Shown here: positions 7,580-16,097 of the stretch, one piece after another
Layout: every line of letters begins with the position of its first letter
How positions within the stretch are numbered: position 1 is the first letter of the stretch
The notes under the pieces: model-generated
Told to the model about the DNA's origin: nothing
Database searches by the model: none
What the model saw: only the letters and a program-made list of their open reading frames with translations
DNA from: Bradyrhizobium sp. NDS-1
GTDB lineage: Bacteria > Pseudomonadota > Alphaproteobacteria > Rhizobiales > Xanthobacteraceae
Direction: 5' to 3'
Length of the DNA stretch: 64,000 nucleotides
Assembly: GCF_032918005.1 (NCBI RefSeq)
Contig: NZ_CP136628.1
Coordinates: 3,271,501-3,335,500, forward strand
Position numbers and translations under genes: made by a program

Positions 7580-8641
7580 TCAGGCCTGCTCGTCCGCTTT
7601 GGGCGCGCTGCCTGCCGGCGCCGGCGCGAGCACCTCGATCGCCTCCTGGATCGACTCAAGCGCGCGCTCGGCGGCGCGCGTGCCGTGGGCGATCAGGTCC
7701 TCTGAACGGTGGAAGTCGAACCAGCCGAACTGGCCGACCCGCGGCGTGATCAGAAGGTCGGGCGGATCGCCGGCGAGGCGGGCGCGGGTGATGCGGTCCT
7801 GCATGATGTTGAAGGCGTCGACCATCACCGAGGAGATGCCGGGACGGCCGTTGCCGCCAAAGAACTCTCGCTTCATCGTCTTCTCCGGCGAGAACAGGCG
7901 CGGGAAGCGCCGCTTGGCAGCCGGCTCCCCAGGCTCCGGCACGACCGGACTGGGCACTGCACCGTGCGAATGAATCGTCGTGGAATGCGTGAAGATGTCG
8001 CTGGAAAGATTTGCGGCGATGACGATTTCAGCACCCAGCGCGCGGGCGGCCGAGACCGGCACGGGATTGACCAGCGCGCCATCGACCAGCCAGCGGTCGC
8101 CGATCAGCATCGGCGCGAAGATGCCGGGCAGCGTGTAGGACGCGCGCATCGCATCGACCAGGCGGCCGCGTGTCAGCCAGATCTCGTGACCGGTGCGGAC
8201 CTCGGTCGCCACGCTCGCGAACTTGACGGGGAGATCCTCGATCAGCGTCTGCCCGACCGCCTCCTCGAGCCGGGTTGCAAGCTTCTCGCCGCCGAGCAGG
8301 CCGGAGCCGTTGAGGCGGATGTCGAGATAGCCGAGGATGTTGCGCATGCCTTGCAGGCTGCGCCCCCACTCTTCGAACGTGTCGAGCCGGCCGGCCGCGT
8401 GGAGGCCACCGACCACGGCTCCGATGGAGGTGCCGACCACGACGTCGGGCACGATCCCGTTGGCAAGCAGCGTCCTGAGAATCCCGATATGGGCAAAGCC
8501 GCGCGCCGCGCCGCCCCCAAGGGCAAGGCCGATCACCGGCCGGCGGATGCTGCCCAAGCCGACTTTTTCACCGGCTTTTTCGCCATTGGAGCCGTTCGCG
8601 CCCCGACCCTTCAAAATATCCAGCACCGAAAACTCTCCCAC
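7580..8641 (-). CDS. Patatin-like phospholipase (RssA type)
   Basis: The 353-residue protein has the patatin hydrolase signature: glycine-rich oxyanion loop GLALGGGAARGFAHIGIL, nucleophile elbow GTSIGAVVGG (GxSxG) and the DGALVNPVP motif supplying the catalytic Asp. It would hydrolyse acyl ester bonds of lipids; no signal peptide is seen, so it is cytosolic or membrane-associated. The N-terminal 35 residues are a Gly/Lys-rich linker. The start is a GTG at 8641. The C-terminal part after about residue 230 includes a variable Pro/Ser segment and ends in an Ala/Pro-rich tail. Confidence 0.88.
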   Translation of the reverse strand: MGEFSVLDILKGRGANGSNGEKAGEKVGLGSIRRPVIGLALGGGAARGFAHIGILRTLLANGIVPDVVVGTSIGAVVGGLHAAGRLDTFEEWGRSLQGMRNILGYLDIRLNGSGLLGGEKLATRLEEAVGQTLIEDLPVKFASVATEVRTGHEIWLTRGRLVDAMRASYTLPGIFAPMLIGDRWLVDGALVNPVPVSAARALGAEIVIAANLSSDIFTHSTTIHSHGAVPSPVVPEPGEPAAKRRFPRLFSPEKTMKREFFGGNGRPGISSVMVDAFNIMQDRITRARLAGDPPDLLITPRVGQFGWFDFHRSEDLIAHGTRAAERALESIQEAIEVLAPAPAGSAPKADEQA

Positions 8642-8871
8642 CCGGGCCAGCCCTCACACCAGAGTAGGCGCCGTATTCCTGCTCCGCCATAACGAGGGTG
8701 AAGCATGGTTTATACCGTTCGGGACACAGGGGGCAGCAGTGTGGCGACGGCTGGCCGTCGTCGGCCCAATCACGCAGGCGTTAACCGGGTTCCAAAGAAC
8801 CGTGCCGGGACCGTATTTCCTGGGGTTTCAGAGGCTTGAATTTGCCGCGTTTTCGGTGAAAAGCAGGAAGC

Positions 8872-9945
8872 ATGACACGCGGGGGTGACGGCATCATCGG
8901 ATGGCGGCGCAGCGGCAGGCTGCTGCCGGCGCTGATCCTTGCCGCGTGCGTCCTTACCTCAGGCCAAAACGCTGCGCAGGCGCAGCTTTTCTCCGATCGG
9001 CCGCCGCCGGTGCCGCCGGCTTCGGTGCCCGACCCCGGCGGGGCCATCAACCTGGCGCCTCCTTCCGGCCTGGGTGCCGGTCCTCCGAGCCTGCCGCCGA
9101 CCTTGATGCAGCCGGTGACCCCGAGCATGCCGCCGCCCGCCGTCACGACCGTGCCGTCGGCCGCCCCCCTCAACGCCGCCGCGCCCGGACAGGGCGTGCT
9201 GTCCCTGACCGCGAAATACGGCAAGGACTCGGCGCCCATTACCAGTGGCCTGGTCTGGCGCGTGTTTGCCGACCGTCCCGACGAGAACGGCACCTTCAAG
9301 CTGATCCGTGAGGACCGTAACGCCACGCCCAACATCGTGCTGCCGCCGGGCAATTACGTCGTGCACGTCGCTTTCGGCCTCGTCAGCGCGGTACGCACCG
9401 TCAGCCTGAAAGCCGAGACCGACCGGGAATCCTTCGTGCTGCCGGCCGGCGGCCTGCGCATCGAGGGCCGGGTCGGCACCAGCCGCATTCCGCAGAACCA
9501 GATCTCGTTCGCGATCTACAAGGGCAGCCAGTTCGAATCCGGCGAGCGCGCCTCGCTGGTGCCGAACGTCGCCGCCGGCGACGTCGTGCTGATCCCCGAG
9601 GGCACCTATTACATCGTCTCCAACTATGGCGATGCCAATTCGGTGGTGCGCTCCGACATCCGCGTGCAGGTCGGCAAGCTCACCGACGTCACCATCACCC
9701 ACCGCGCCGCCGTGATCACACTCAAGCTGGTCAGCGACAGAGGCGGCGAGGCGCTCGCCAACACCGCCTGGTCGGTGCTGACCCCGGGCGGCGACGTCAT
9801 CAAGGAATCGATCGGCGCCTTCCCGCGCGTGGTGCTTTCCGAAGGCGAGTACCGCGCCATCGCCAAGAACGAGGGCAAGGTCTACGAGCGCGGCTTCAAC
9901 GTCGTGAACGGCGTCGACGGCGAGGTCGAAGTCGTCGCGCGCTGA
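8872..9945 (+). CDS. Secreted protein of unknown function with a Pro-rich N-terminal region
   Basis: The 357-residue protein has a signal peptide (about residues 14-37, ending AQA) followed by a Pro/Ala-rich stretch (residues about 44-105) that is probably disordered. The remaining 250 residues look all-beta, with repeated carboxypeptidase-regulatory-like elements such as LPPGNYVVHVAFG, IPEGTYYIVSNYGD and LSEGEYRAIAKNEGKVYER, each a G-Y/Y strand pattern. It is probably periplasmic or exported. I recognise no enzyme motif. AGGAAG just before ATG 8872 supports the start. Confidence 0.8.
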   Translation: MTRGGDGIIGWRRSGRLLPALILAACVLTSGQNAAQAQLFSDRPPPVPPASVPDPGGAINLAPPSGLGAGPPSLPPTLMQPVTPSMPPPAVTTVPSAAPLNAAAPGQGVLSLTAKYGKDSAPITSGLVWRVFADRPDENGTFKLIREDRNATPNIVLPPGNYVVHVAFGLVSAVRTVSLKAETDRESFVLPAGGLRIEGRVGTSRIPQNQISFAIYKGSQFESGERASLVPNVAAGDVVLIPEGTYYIVSNYGDANSVVRSDIRVQVGKLTDVTITHRAAVITLKLVSDRGGEALANTAWSVLTPGGDVIKESIGAFPRVVLSEGEYRAIAKNEGKVYERGFNVVNGVDGEVEVVAR

Positions 9946-10421
9946 TCGCGTGTCCCGGACGCGGTGCAGCACGAAGTGAAGCCCCGCTGAAGAAGCGTTG
10001 CAACGCTGCACGAGACCGGCGCGATCACCGAAAGCACGGCGTTCGATGCGAGCGATTTCCGCAACATCGTACCGCGGTTCTCATCCAGCGCACGAAAAGC
10101 CAATCAGACGCGTAGGCCGCTGACGCCCGCCATGGAAGTCCAGTGAGCATTTGCTTACCGGACCTCCGCGCCCTCATCCTGATTTGAATACCTGCCAGCG
10201 TTAACAGCTCGCGTCGAAGAGCCGGCAAGAACACCGGCAACGCCCGCTTATTCCGGAGGACGTCGCGCGTTCATCACAACGGTGCAAGATGCGCATTTCC
10301 GATCATCAATTTCATTCTCTTTCTATTCCGCTGCGCTATATGTCGGGTCTCCAACGGAGGAGTCCGGAGCAGGCTGTGCGTCTGCGAGACCGGCAAGGGG
10401 CAGGGGACCAAGCGCGTCGGC
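9946..10421. other. Non-coding gap carrying a half repeat unit
   Basis: I find no convincing gene here. CGTGTCCCGGACGCG at 9949-9963 is the same 15-base core found at 13456 (inverted), 42937 and 43049, but the matching inverted arm is missing, so this is a half copy. The remainder is ordinary GC-rich intergenic sequence with short open frames lacking good start sites. Confidence 0.6.
9949..9963 (+). repeat. Half copy of the CGTGTCCCGGACGCG hairpin repeat
   Basis: The sequence is CGTGTCCCGGACGCG immediately after the stop of the preceding gene. Full copies with both arms occur at 42937-43063 and, diverged, at 13333-13470. Confidence 0.6.
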
Positions 10422-10616
10422 ATGTTCGAAGTGATCCTCACCAGGCGCAAGCGGTTTGGTTGGCGATGGCAGGTGTGCGACCAGTCCGGCAAGATCTTTG
10501 CCGATGGCTTCGAGCGCACGCGGCCGTCCGCCAAATACCAGGGCGAGCGCGCGTTGTTCTTCCTGCTATCGCAAGCGTATTTGCGCAACCGCTCCGCGGC
10601 GTCCAGCGAGGATTAG
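10422..10616 (+). CDS. Small conserved-looking protein of unknown function (64 residues)
   Basis: The 64-residue product begins MFEVILTRRKRFGWRWQVCD and is basic, with a compact alternating hydrophobic pattern suggesting a short beta-sheet followed by a helix (ERALFFLLSQAYL). It lies alone between the secreted protein and the oxidoreductase. There is no strong Shine-Dalgarno. Coding status rests on the plausible amino-acid composition and an open frame that ends naturally; the function is unknown. Confidence 0.55.
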   Translation: MFEVILTRRKRFGWRWQVCDQSGKIFADGFERTRPSAKYQGERALFFLLSQAYLRNRSAASSED

Positions 10617-10651
10617 CGGCGGGCACAGCGCCACGCCGGCTACAAGCTCAC

Positions 10652-11644
10652 TCAGATCTCGACGACCAGCTTGCCTTTGGCGGCGTGATCTCGGATCCGC
10701 GCATAGGCCTCGCCGACGCTCTCCAGCGTAAAACGCCTGGGGTCGAGCAGCGGCACGAGCCTGCCGGCCTCGACCAGGCGCGTTGCCTCCGCCATGATCT
10801 CTCCGTGATGGGCGCGCCCTTCGCCCGACAGCAGCGGGAGCAGCGTGAAGACGCCTGAATAGGTCGCTGCGCGGAACGACAGCGGCGCAAGCGCGTGCGC
10901 CCCCCAGCCGAGTGCACTCACCACATGGCCGAAGCGGCGTACCGCTTCAAAGGAGGCGTCGAGCACCTTGCCGCCGACGGTGTCGTAGACGATGTCGAAG
11001 CCCTGGCCGCCTGTATGCTGCGTCACATAGGCCTCGACCGAACTGTCGCGATCAATGAATACAGCGCCGAAACCCTCGATGATGGCACGCTGCGACGCAG
11101 AGCCGGTTGCGAACACCTCCGCTCCGAAGGCGCGCGCGATCTGGATCGCGACATGACCGACGCCGCCCGCACCGCCATGGATCAACACCTTCTGGCCCGC
11201 CTTCAACGCTGCGCGGTCGATCAGGCCTTCCCAGGCCGTGATGACGATCAGGGGAAGGGCGGCAGCCTCCCGCATGCTGAGATTGGCGGGCTTCAATGCC
11301 AGGAGGTCGGCATCGACCGCCGCGAATTCAGCGAGCGATCCCGGCACGCCGCCGACGCCACCGGTCATGCCGTAGACCTCGTCGCCCGGCTTGAACCGGG
11401 TCACCTCGCGCCCAGTGCGTTCGACCACGCCGGCAAGATCGATGCCGGGAATCGCCGGCAGCGGATGGCGCGCATGCGCGGCCGTACCTGCATGGATCTT
11501 GGTGTCGAGCGGATTGATGCCGCTGGCGCACACCCGCACGAACACCTCGCGCGGCCCGATCTCAGGCCTGGAAATCGTCGAGAGGCGTAACGGGGCGTTG
11601 TGAGCCTCCAGGACGCCAGCGCGCATCGTCGATTGTGTCGTCAT
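10652..11644 (-). CDS. Zinc-free MDR family oxidoreductase (quinone reductase-like)
   Basis: The 330-residue protein belongs to the medium-chain dehydrogenase/reductase superfamily, quinone oxidoreductase branch. It has the GroES-like N-terminal domain with PGIDLAGVVERTGREVTRFKPGDEVYG and a Rossmann domain with HGGAGGVGHVAIQIAR (NADPH binding). The catalytic and structural zinc ligands of alcohol dehydrogenases are absent. It would reduce quinones or enones with NADPH. ATG at 11644 is preceded by AAGAGGGTC and starts the conserved region. It is divergent from a LysR regulator across 104 bases that contain a perfect palindrome, so that regulator probably controls it. Confidence 0.9.
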   Translation of the reverse strand: MTTQSTMRAGVLEAHNAPLRLSTISRPEIGPREVFVRVCASGINPLDTKIHAGTAAHARHPLPAIPGIDLAGVVERTGREVTRFKPGDEVYGMTGGVGGVPGSLAEFAAVDADLLALKPANLSMREAAALPLIVITAWEGLIDRAALKAGQKVLIHGGAGGVGHVAIQIARAFGAEVFATGSASQRAIIEGFGAVFIDRDSSVEAYVTQHTGGQGFDIVYDTVGGKVLDASFEAVRRFGHVVSALGWGAHALAPLSFRAATYSGVFTLLPLLSGEGRAHHGEIMAEATRLVEAGRLVPLLDPRRFTLESVGEAYARIRDHAAKGKLVVEI

Positions 11645-11720
11645 GACCCTCTTGCTCCCTTGTCGGCCTCCAATGTGGTCATGAAATTTTGCATAGGAAG
11701 GAACAAGCATGTACGATCAT

Positions 11721-11736
11721 CATACAGTTCTGTATG
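11721..11736. promoter_or_regulatory. Inverted repeat between oxidoreductase and LysR genes, probable LysR operator
   Basis: CATACAG-TT-CTGTATG is a perfect 7-base inverted repeat. It lies 12 bases upstream of the chosen LysR start, in the divergent promoter region, the usual place for an autoregulatory LysR site. It also contains the T-N11-A pattern. Confidence 0.55.
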
Positions 11737-11748
11737 GCGGGAATTCTG

Positions 11749-12615
11749 ATGGATTGGAGCGACCTACGCATCTTCCTGGCGATTGCCCGTGAAGGCACGC
11801 TCGGTGCCGCCGCACGGAAGATCGGCCAGACCCAACCGACCATGGGCCGGCGGCTTCGCGCGCTGGAGATGTCGCTGGGGCAGACACTGTTCCAGCGCAC
11901 CGCGGATGGCTTCGTGCTCACCGACGAGGGCACGGCCGTGCTCCGTCACGCCGAGCGGATTGAGGATGAGGCGCTCGCGCTGGAGCGGCAGGTGTCTGGT
12001 GCGAAGACGCAGCTCGACGGCCTGTTGCGCCTGTCCTCGTCGGACTGGTTCGGGACGGTGATGCTGTCGCCGGTGATCGCCGCGTTCGGCAAGCGTCACC
12101 CCAAGGTGATTGTGGAGCTTCTGACCGATGCGCGGCTCTACAGCCTGCCGCGGCGGGAAGCCGATCTCGTCTTCCGCATCAAGCCGTTCAGCGAGCCCGA
12201 GGTGGTCTCCAGAAAGCTGCTGCATATTCCCTACGCGCTCTATGGCAAGAAGGGCACCAAGCCGCCGCGCCCCGGCGACGGCAAGGCCAACGCTGTCCGC
12301 GTCGTGACGATGAATGCCGAGTACGCCGACATGCCCGACGCGGTCTGGCTGAAGCGCGCGCTGCCCAATGCGGAGGTCGCCTCGCGTAGTAACAACAGGC
12401 AGGTGCAGGCCGAGCTGTGCGCGAGCGGCGCCGGATTGGCCGTGCTGCCACGTCCGCTCGGGGACCGCGACCGCCGTCTGGTCGCGCTCGACATCGGAAC
12501 GACGCCACCCGGCCGTGACACCTATGTGGGCTACCATCGCGATATGAGGCGCCTCGCTCGTCTCCGCGCGCTGCTCGATCTCGTGATCGAGCAGCTGGCG
12601 GAACCGCGATCATAG
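11749..12615 (+). CDS. LysR family transcriptional regulator
   Basis: The 288-residue protein has an N-terminal winged helix-turn-helix, DLRIFLAIAREGTLGAAARKIGQTQPTMGRRLRALE, followed by a substrate-binding domain of the LysR type. It probably controls the divergent oxidoreductase and itself. ATG at 11749 is preferred over ATG 11734: GGCGGGA is spaced six bases before 11749, and 11734 lies inside the operator-like palindrome. The effector cannot be inferred. Confidence 0.9.
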   Translation: MDWSDLRIFLAIAREGTLGAAARKIGQTQPTMGRRLRALEMSLGQTLFQRTADGFVLTDEGTAVLRHAERIEDEALALERQVSGAKTQLDGLLRLSSSDWFGTVMLSPVIAAFGKRHPKVIVELLTDARLYSLPRREADLVFRIKPFSEPEVVSRKLLHIPYALYGKKGTKPPRPGDGKANAVRVVTMNAEYADMPDAVWLKRALPNAEVASRSNNRQVQAELCASGAGLAVLPRPLGDRDRRLVALDIGTTPPGRDTYVGYHRDMRRLARLRALLDLVIEQLAEPRS

Positions 12616-12620
12616 TGCCC

Positions 12621-12696
12621 TTAGCCCGGGTGAGCGAAGCGACACCCGGGACCACTCGTGCCTGGAGGCTCGAATGTCGCTTCCCTCATCCGGGAC
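12621..12696. repeat. Hairpin repeat, CCCGGGTGAGCGAAGCGACACCCGGG type
   Basis: CCCGGGTG and CACCCGGG pair perfectly around AGCGAAGCGA, followed by a diverged inverted copy (ATGTCGCTTCCCTCATCCGGG). This unit is one I recognise from memory as dispersed in Bradyrhizobium intergenic regions. It lies right after the LysR stop. Confidence 0.6.
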
Positions 12697-12744
12697 ACAA
12701 GATGTTGCGTCGCTACGAGACCTTGTATTCCCTGACGGGCAAAA

Positions 12745-13260
12745 CACCCAACATCGGGGTCAACCCGCATTATCAAAAATATTCCACTTTACCGAAATTC
12801 GGAAACGGCGTATGTGTCGCGGCAACCCGGCCCAAGGAAGAGGGGCGTATCGCGATCGTCACGAACGCGGGCCGGACGGCGGTGGACGCTGATTGCATCG
12901 GCGCGAAGAGCTTCGCAGGGCGGGCAACCGTGAGCGAGAGCGTCGCGCATACGACCGGTGTAATCAGCGTACGGCAAAATCGTGTGGTCCTGACGCCCGG
13001 GGTCTGTGCGTCAAGTCTTGTGGTGATGTGTCTCGTCCAACCGGACGTACGCGTCAGCCATCCGCAAGGCGACGGGGGCAATAGTGCAACGCTCCCCGGG
13101 GAGAGTACGACATAAGCCGTAAAACCACTGCGCAGGGAAGGCCGGTTGTTTGGCTTCACCTGTATGCCGCTGTGCAGAGTCTTGCTCTACCCTTCGCACA
13201 GTGGACCGTGGGTGCCCGGCCGGCACCCGGTCTTCCCTGCGCCCTCTTTCAATTGAGGGC
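12745..13260 (+). repeat. Long structured dispersed repeat (Bradyrhizobium-type), non-coding
   Basis: I recognise this block from memory as a family found repeatedly in Bradyrhizobium genomes, with landmark segments GTGGTCCTGACGCCC, GACATAAGCCGTAA and CTGCGCAGGGAAGGCCGG. Structural features seen here: a perfect 12-base palindrome CTCCCCGGGGAG (13092-13103); arms GCGCAGGGAAGGCCGG (13130-13145) and CCGGTCTTCCCTGCGC (13227-13242), pairing at 15 of 16 positions; an inner hairpin GGGTGCC/GGCACCC; and a final hairpin GCCCTC/GAGGGC (13241-13260). Open frames across it are judged spurious. The left boundary is approximate. Copy number was not checked. Confidence 0.65.
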
Positions 13261-13332
13261 AAGCGACGAAGCAAAGCTCGGGCGAAATGCGCCGCGAGGA
13301 TGATCAACCATGTGTGCCGTTGAACAAAGGTC

Positions 13333-13470
13333 TCGTGCCCCGGGGCGCGGCGCAGCGTCCTTTCGACGATGCGCTGCAGAAGCCGGGGCCCATGCATCAG
13401 CGAGCTCCGTGGCCTGCTGGGTCCCGCTCTGCGCAGCAGCGTAAGAACGCTGCAGCGCGTCCGGGACACG
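13333..13470. repeat. Diverged CGTGTCCCGGACGCG hairpin repeat
   Basis: The right arm CGCGTCCGGGACACG (13456-13470) is the exact reverse complement of the 15-base core. The left arm is degenerate (CGTGCCCCGGGGCGCG near 13335). Internal GGGGCCC and GGGTCCC segments match the nested hairpin of the fuller copy at 42937-43063. Confidence 0.55.
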
Positions 13471-13633
13471 CCCGTATCGCCTTCGCACGACCGTCATAGT
13501 GTCTAACGCGCACTAACCAACGCCCGACTTAAAACTGTCATAATCGCCGAATGGAACCCGGACCCCCGCGCTTTTTACATGTCGTTAAGTGCGCCTGCAT
13601 TGGATGCGGCGGGAAAGTGCGTTGGGGACTGCC

Positions 13634-16097
13634 ATGAATACCGCGAAGAAAGTGTCGGGAAAACCGGCCGCCGAAATGTTCGACGACATCCCGGTGCTTC
13701 AGCGCAAATGGCGTGCCGCGCTGAGGCCCGGCGATCGGCTGCCACGCTACGAGGATGTGATGCTCGGCAGTCTCGGACGGCTCGCCGATCACATCGCGCT
13801 GCTGAGGAACGACGGCGCGCTCGAACTGTCGCGCAGCGGACGCTACGTGCAGAAATGGCTCGGCGACGAGCGCTGGGATATTCCCGTCGCCGAACTGTCG
13901 CCGGATTGCGCCACCGCGCTGTCGCAAGCGGCGACGAGCGCGCTTGCCAACGGACGACCGCATCGGGCCAGCGCACATTGCGTGCGCGATGGCATGGTGC
14001 GGACCTACGACGTGCTGGCGCTGCCGACGGCCTCGCGCTGGGGCGCCACTCTGGTCGGCGCCTATGTCAACGAGCGCGGCGCGCAGTACAATTTGCTGGA
14101 CGCGATCTTCGCCTCCACCGACGACGCGGTGGTCTCGCTGGCCGTCTTGCGCGATGCCGGGGGCAAGCCGTTCGATCTCCAGATCGTGCATCACAACAAC
14201 AGCGCGGGCGCAATGCTGAAGGTTGCGAGCGAAAGCCTGTTGTGGCGGCGAGTTGGCGAGGGGACCCCGCTGCTGGCCTTGCCCGACGTCATGGACTTTC
14301 TGCTCAAGGCCGTCGCGGGCGGCCGCGGCGAGCAGCTCGAGATCGAGAGCGAGGGCCGGCACCTTCGCCTCAGCGCCACGGCTTTCGCCGACGTGGTCTC
14401 GCTGACGATCTTCGATGTTACCGCCTTGAAGCGGCGCGACGCCTCGTTCCGCCTGCTGTTCGACAGCAATCCCATGCCGATGTGGGTGTTCGACGCGCGG
14501 ACCAAGGAATTTCTTGGCGTCAACGATGCCGCGGTCCAGCATTACGGCTACAGCCGCGCCACCTTCCTGCGCATGAAGCTGCACGAGATCTGGCCGGAAG
14601 ACGAGTGGGACAGCCACGCCGAGGCGCTCGAACGCGTCGGCGATGCCTATCATTCCTCACGCAACTGGCGGCACCTGCGCGCCGACGGCAGCGAGATCGA
14701 AGTGCTCACCTTCGGCCGCCGCGTCGCCTTCGACGGTCGCGACGGCTATCTGGTCGCGGTGGTCGACATCACCGAGCGGCGCAAGGCCGAGGCGCGCATC
14801 GCGCACATGGCCCACCATGACGGGCTCACCGACCTGCCGAATCGCGAATATTTCCAGGAGCGCCTGAAGCAGGCCCTGGACCAGGCTGGGGACAAGCGCG
14901 TCGGCGTGCTCTACATCGATCTCGACCTGTTCAAGAACATCAACGATTCCTTCGGTCATCCCGTCGGCGACCGTCTGCTCAAGCAGGTGGCCGAACGCCT
15001 GACCAACGCGGTCCGCGGCGCCAATCTGGCGGCCCGGCTCGGCGGCGACGAGTTCGCGGTGATCCTTGCGGCCGACGTCTCGCCGAACGAGGCCAGCGCC
15101 TGCGCAGGCCTGCTGATCGACATGCTGAAGGCGCCCTATGATCTCGACGGTCAGGAGATGGTGATCGGCGCCAGTATCGGCATCGCGCTGTCGCCCGGTG
15201 ACGGCACGACGCCGGAAGAGTTGATGCGAAACGCCGACATGGCGCTGTACCGGGCCAAGTCCGACGGCGGCAGCGTGCACCATTTCTTCGAGCGTGAGAT
15301 GGACCTCCAGGCGCAGAAGCGCCGCGACATGGAGCTCGATCTGCGCCGGGCGTTCGCCAATGGCGAGTTTCGAGCTGCACTACCAGCCGCTGGTGTCGAT
15401 CGCCTCCGACCGCATTTCCGGCTTCGAATCGCTGCTGCGCTGGCGTCATCCGGACAAGGGCATGATCTCGCCGGCGGAGTTCATCCCGGTCGCAGAGGAC
15501 ATCGGCCTGATCACCCAGTTGGGGGAGTGGGTGCTGCGCGAAGCCTGCGCCGAGGCGGTCAAATGGCCTGCCGACGTCAAGGTCGCGGTCAATCTGTCGC
15601 CGGCGCAATTCCGCAGCCGCAATCTGGTTCAGGTCGTGATCTCGGCCCTGGCGCAGTCAGGCCTGTCGCCGAGGCGGCTCGAGCTCGAGATCACCGAGTC
15701 GATCTTCCTCGCCGAGACCGATGCCAATCTCGCCATCCTGCACCAGCTCCGCGAGCTCGGCGTCAGCATTTCCATGGACGATTTCGGCACCGGCTATTCC
15801 AGCCTCAGCTACCTGCGCAGCTTTCCCTTCGACAAGATCAAGATCGACCGTTCCTTCGTCAAGGATCTGGCGCTGCGGCCCGATTGCGGTGCGATCGTGC
15901 GCGCGATCTCGGGCCTCGGCCGCAGCCTCAACATCACCACGACCGCCGAAGGAGTCGAGACGGAGGATCAGCTCGACTGGCTCCGCGCCGAAGGCTGCAA
16001 CGAGGTGCAGGGTTTTCTGTTCAGCGCGGCGCGGCCTGCCGGCGAGATCGCAAAGCTGCTCGCAGATTGCGGCCAGCGCGCCTCACGGGCGGCGTAG
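13634..16097 (+). pseudogene. PAS-GGDEF-EAL cyclic-di-GMP enzyme interrupted by a +1 frameshift
   Basis: The reading frame from ATG 13634 encodes PAS-like sensor regions (a clear PAS at FRLLFDSNPMPMWVFDARTKEFLGVNDAA) and a complete GGDEF domain with RLGGDEFAVIL. It then runs DLRRAFANGEF and shifts. From there the next frame encodes ELHYQPLVSIASDRISGFESLLRWRHP and a full EAL domain with AVNLSPAQF, LELEITES, MDDFGTGYSSLSYL, KIDRSFV and TAEGVETEDQL. One extra T in TTT at 15368-15370 explains the break; with two Ts the protein would be continuous to 16097. Unshifted translation instead runs on to 16132. The allosteric I-site RxxD before GGDEF is RGAN, so product inhibition is probably absent. It could be a true mutation, phase variation or a sequencing error. 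GGGGA precedes the start. Confidence 0.85.

Noticed and set aside
12615..13115. 166-codon open frame on the plus strand in the repeat region
   Set aside because: It runs through two repeat units, has no Shine-Dalgarno and encodes no recognisable protein; I regard it as a repeat-derived false gene.
13011..13469. 152-codon open frame on the minus strand in the repeat region
   Set aside because: It lies wholly within repeat sequence with stem-loops; composition is Arg/His-rich and no motif is seen.
13538..14653. 371-codon open frame antisense to the GGDEF-EAL gene
   Set aside because: Shadow composition and no ribosome-binding site; the plus strand carries clear PAS and GGDEF domains.
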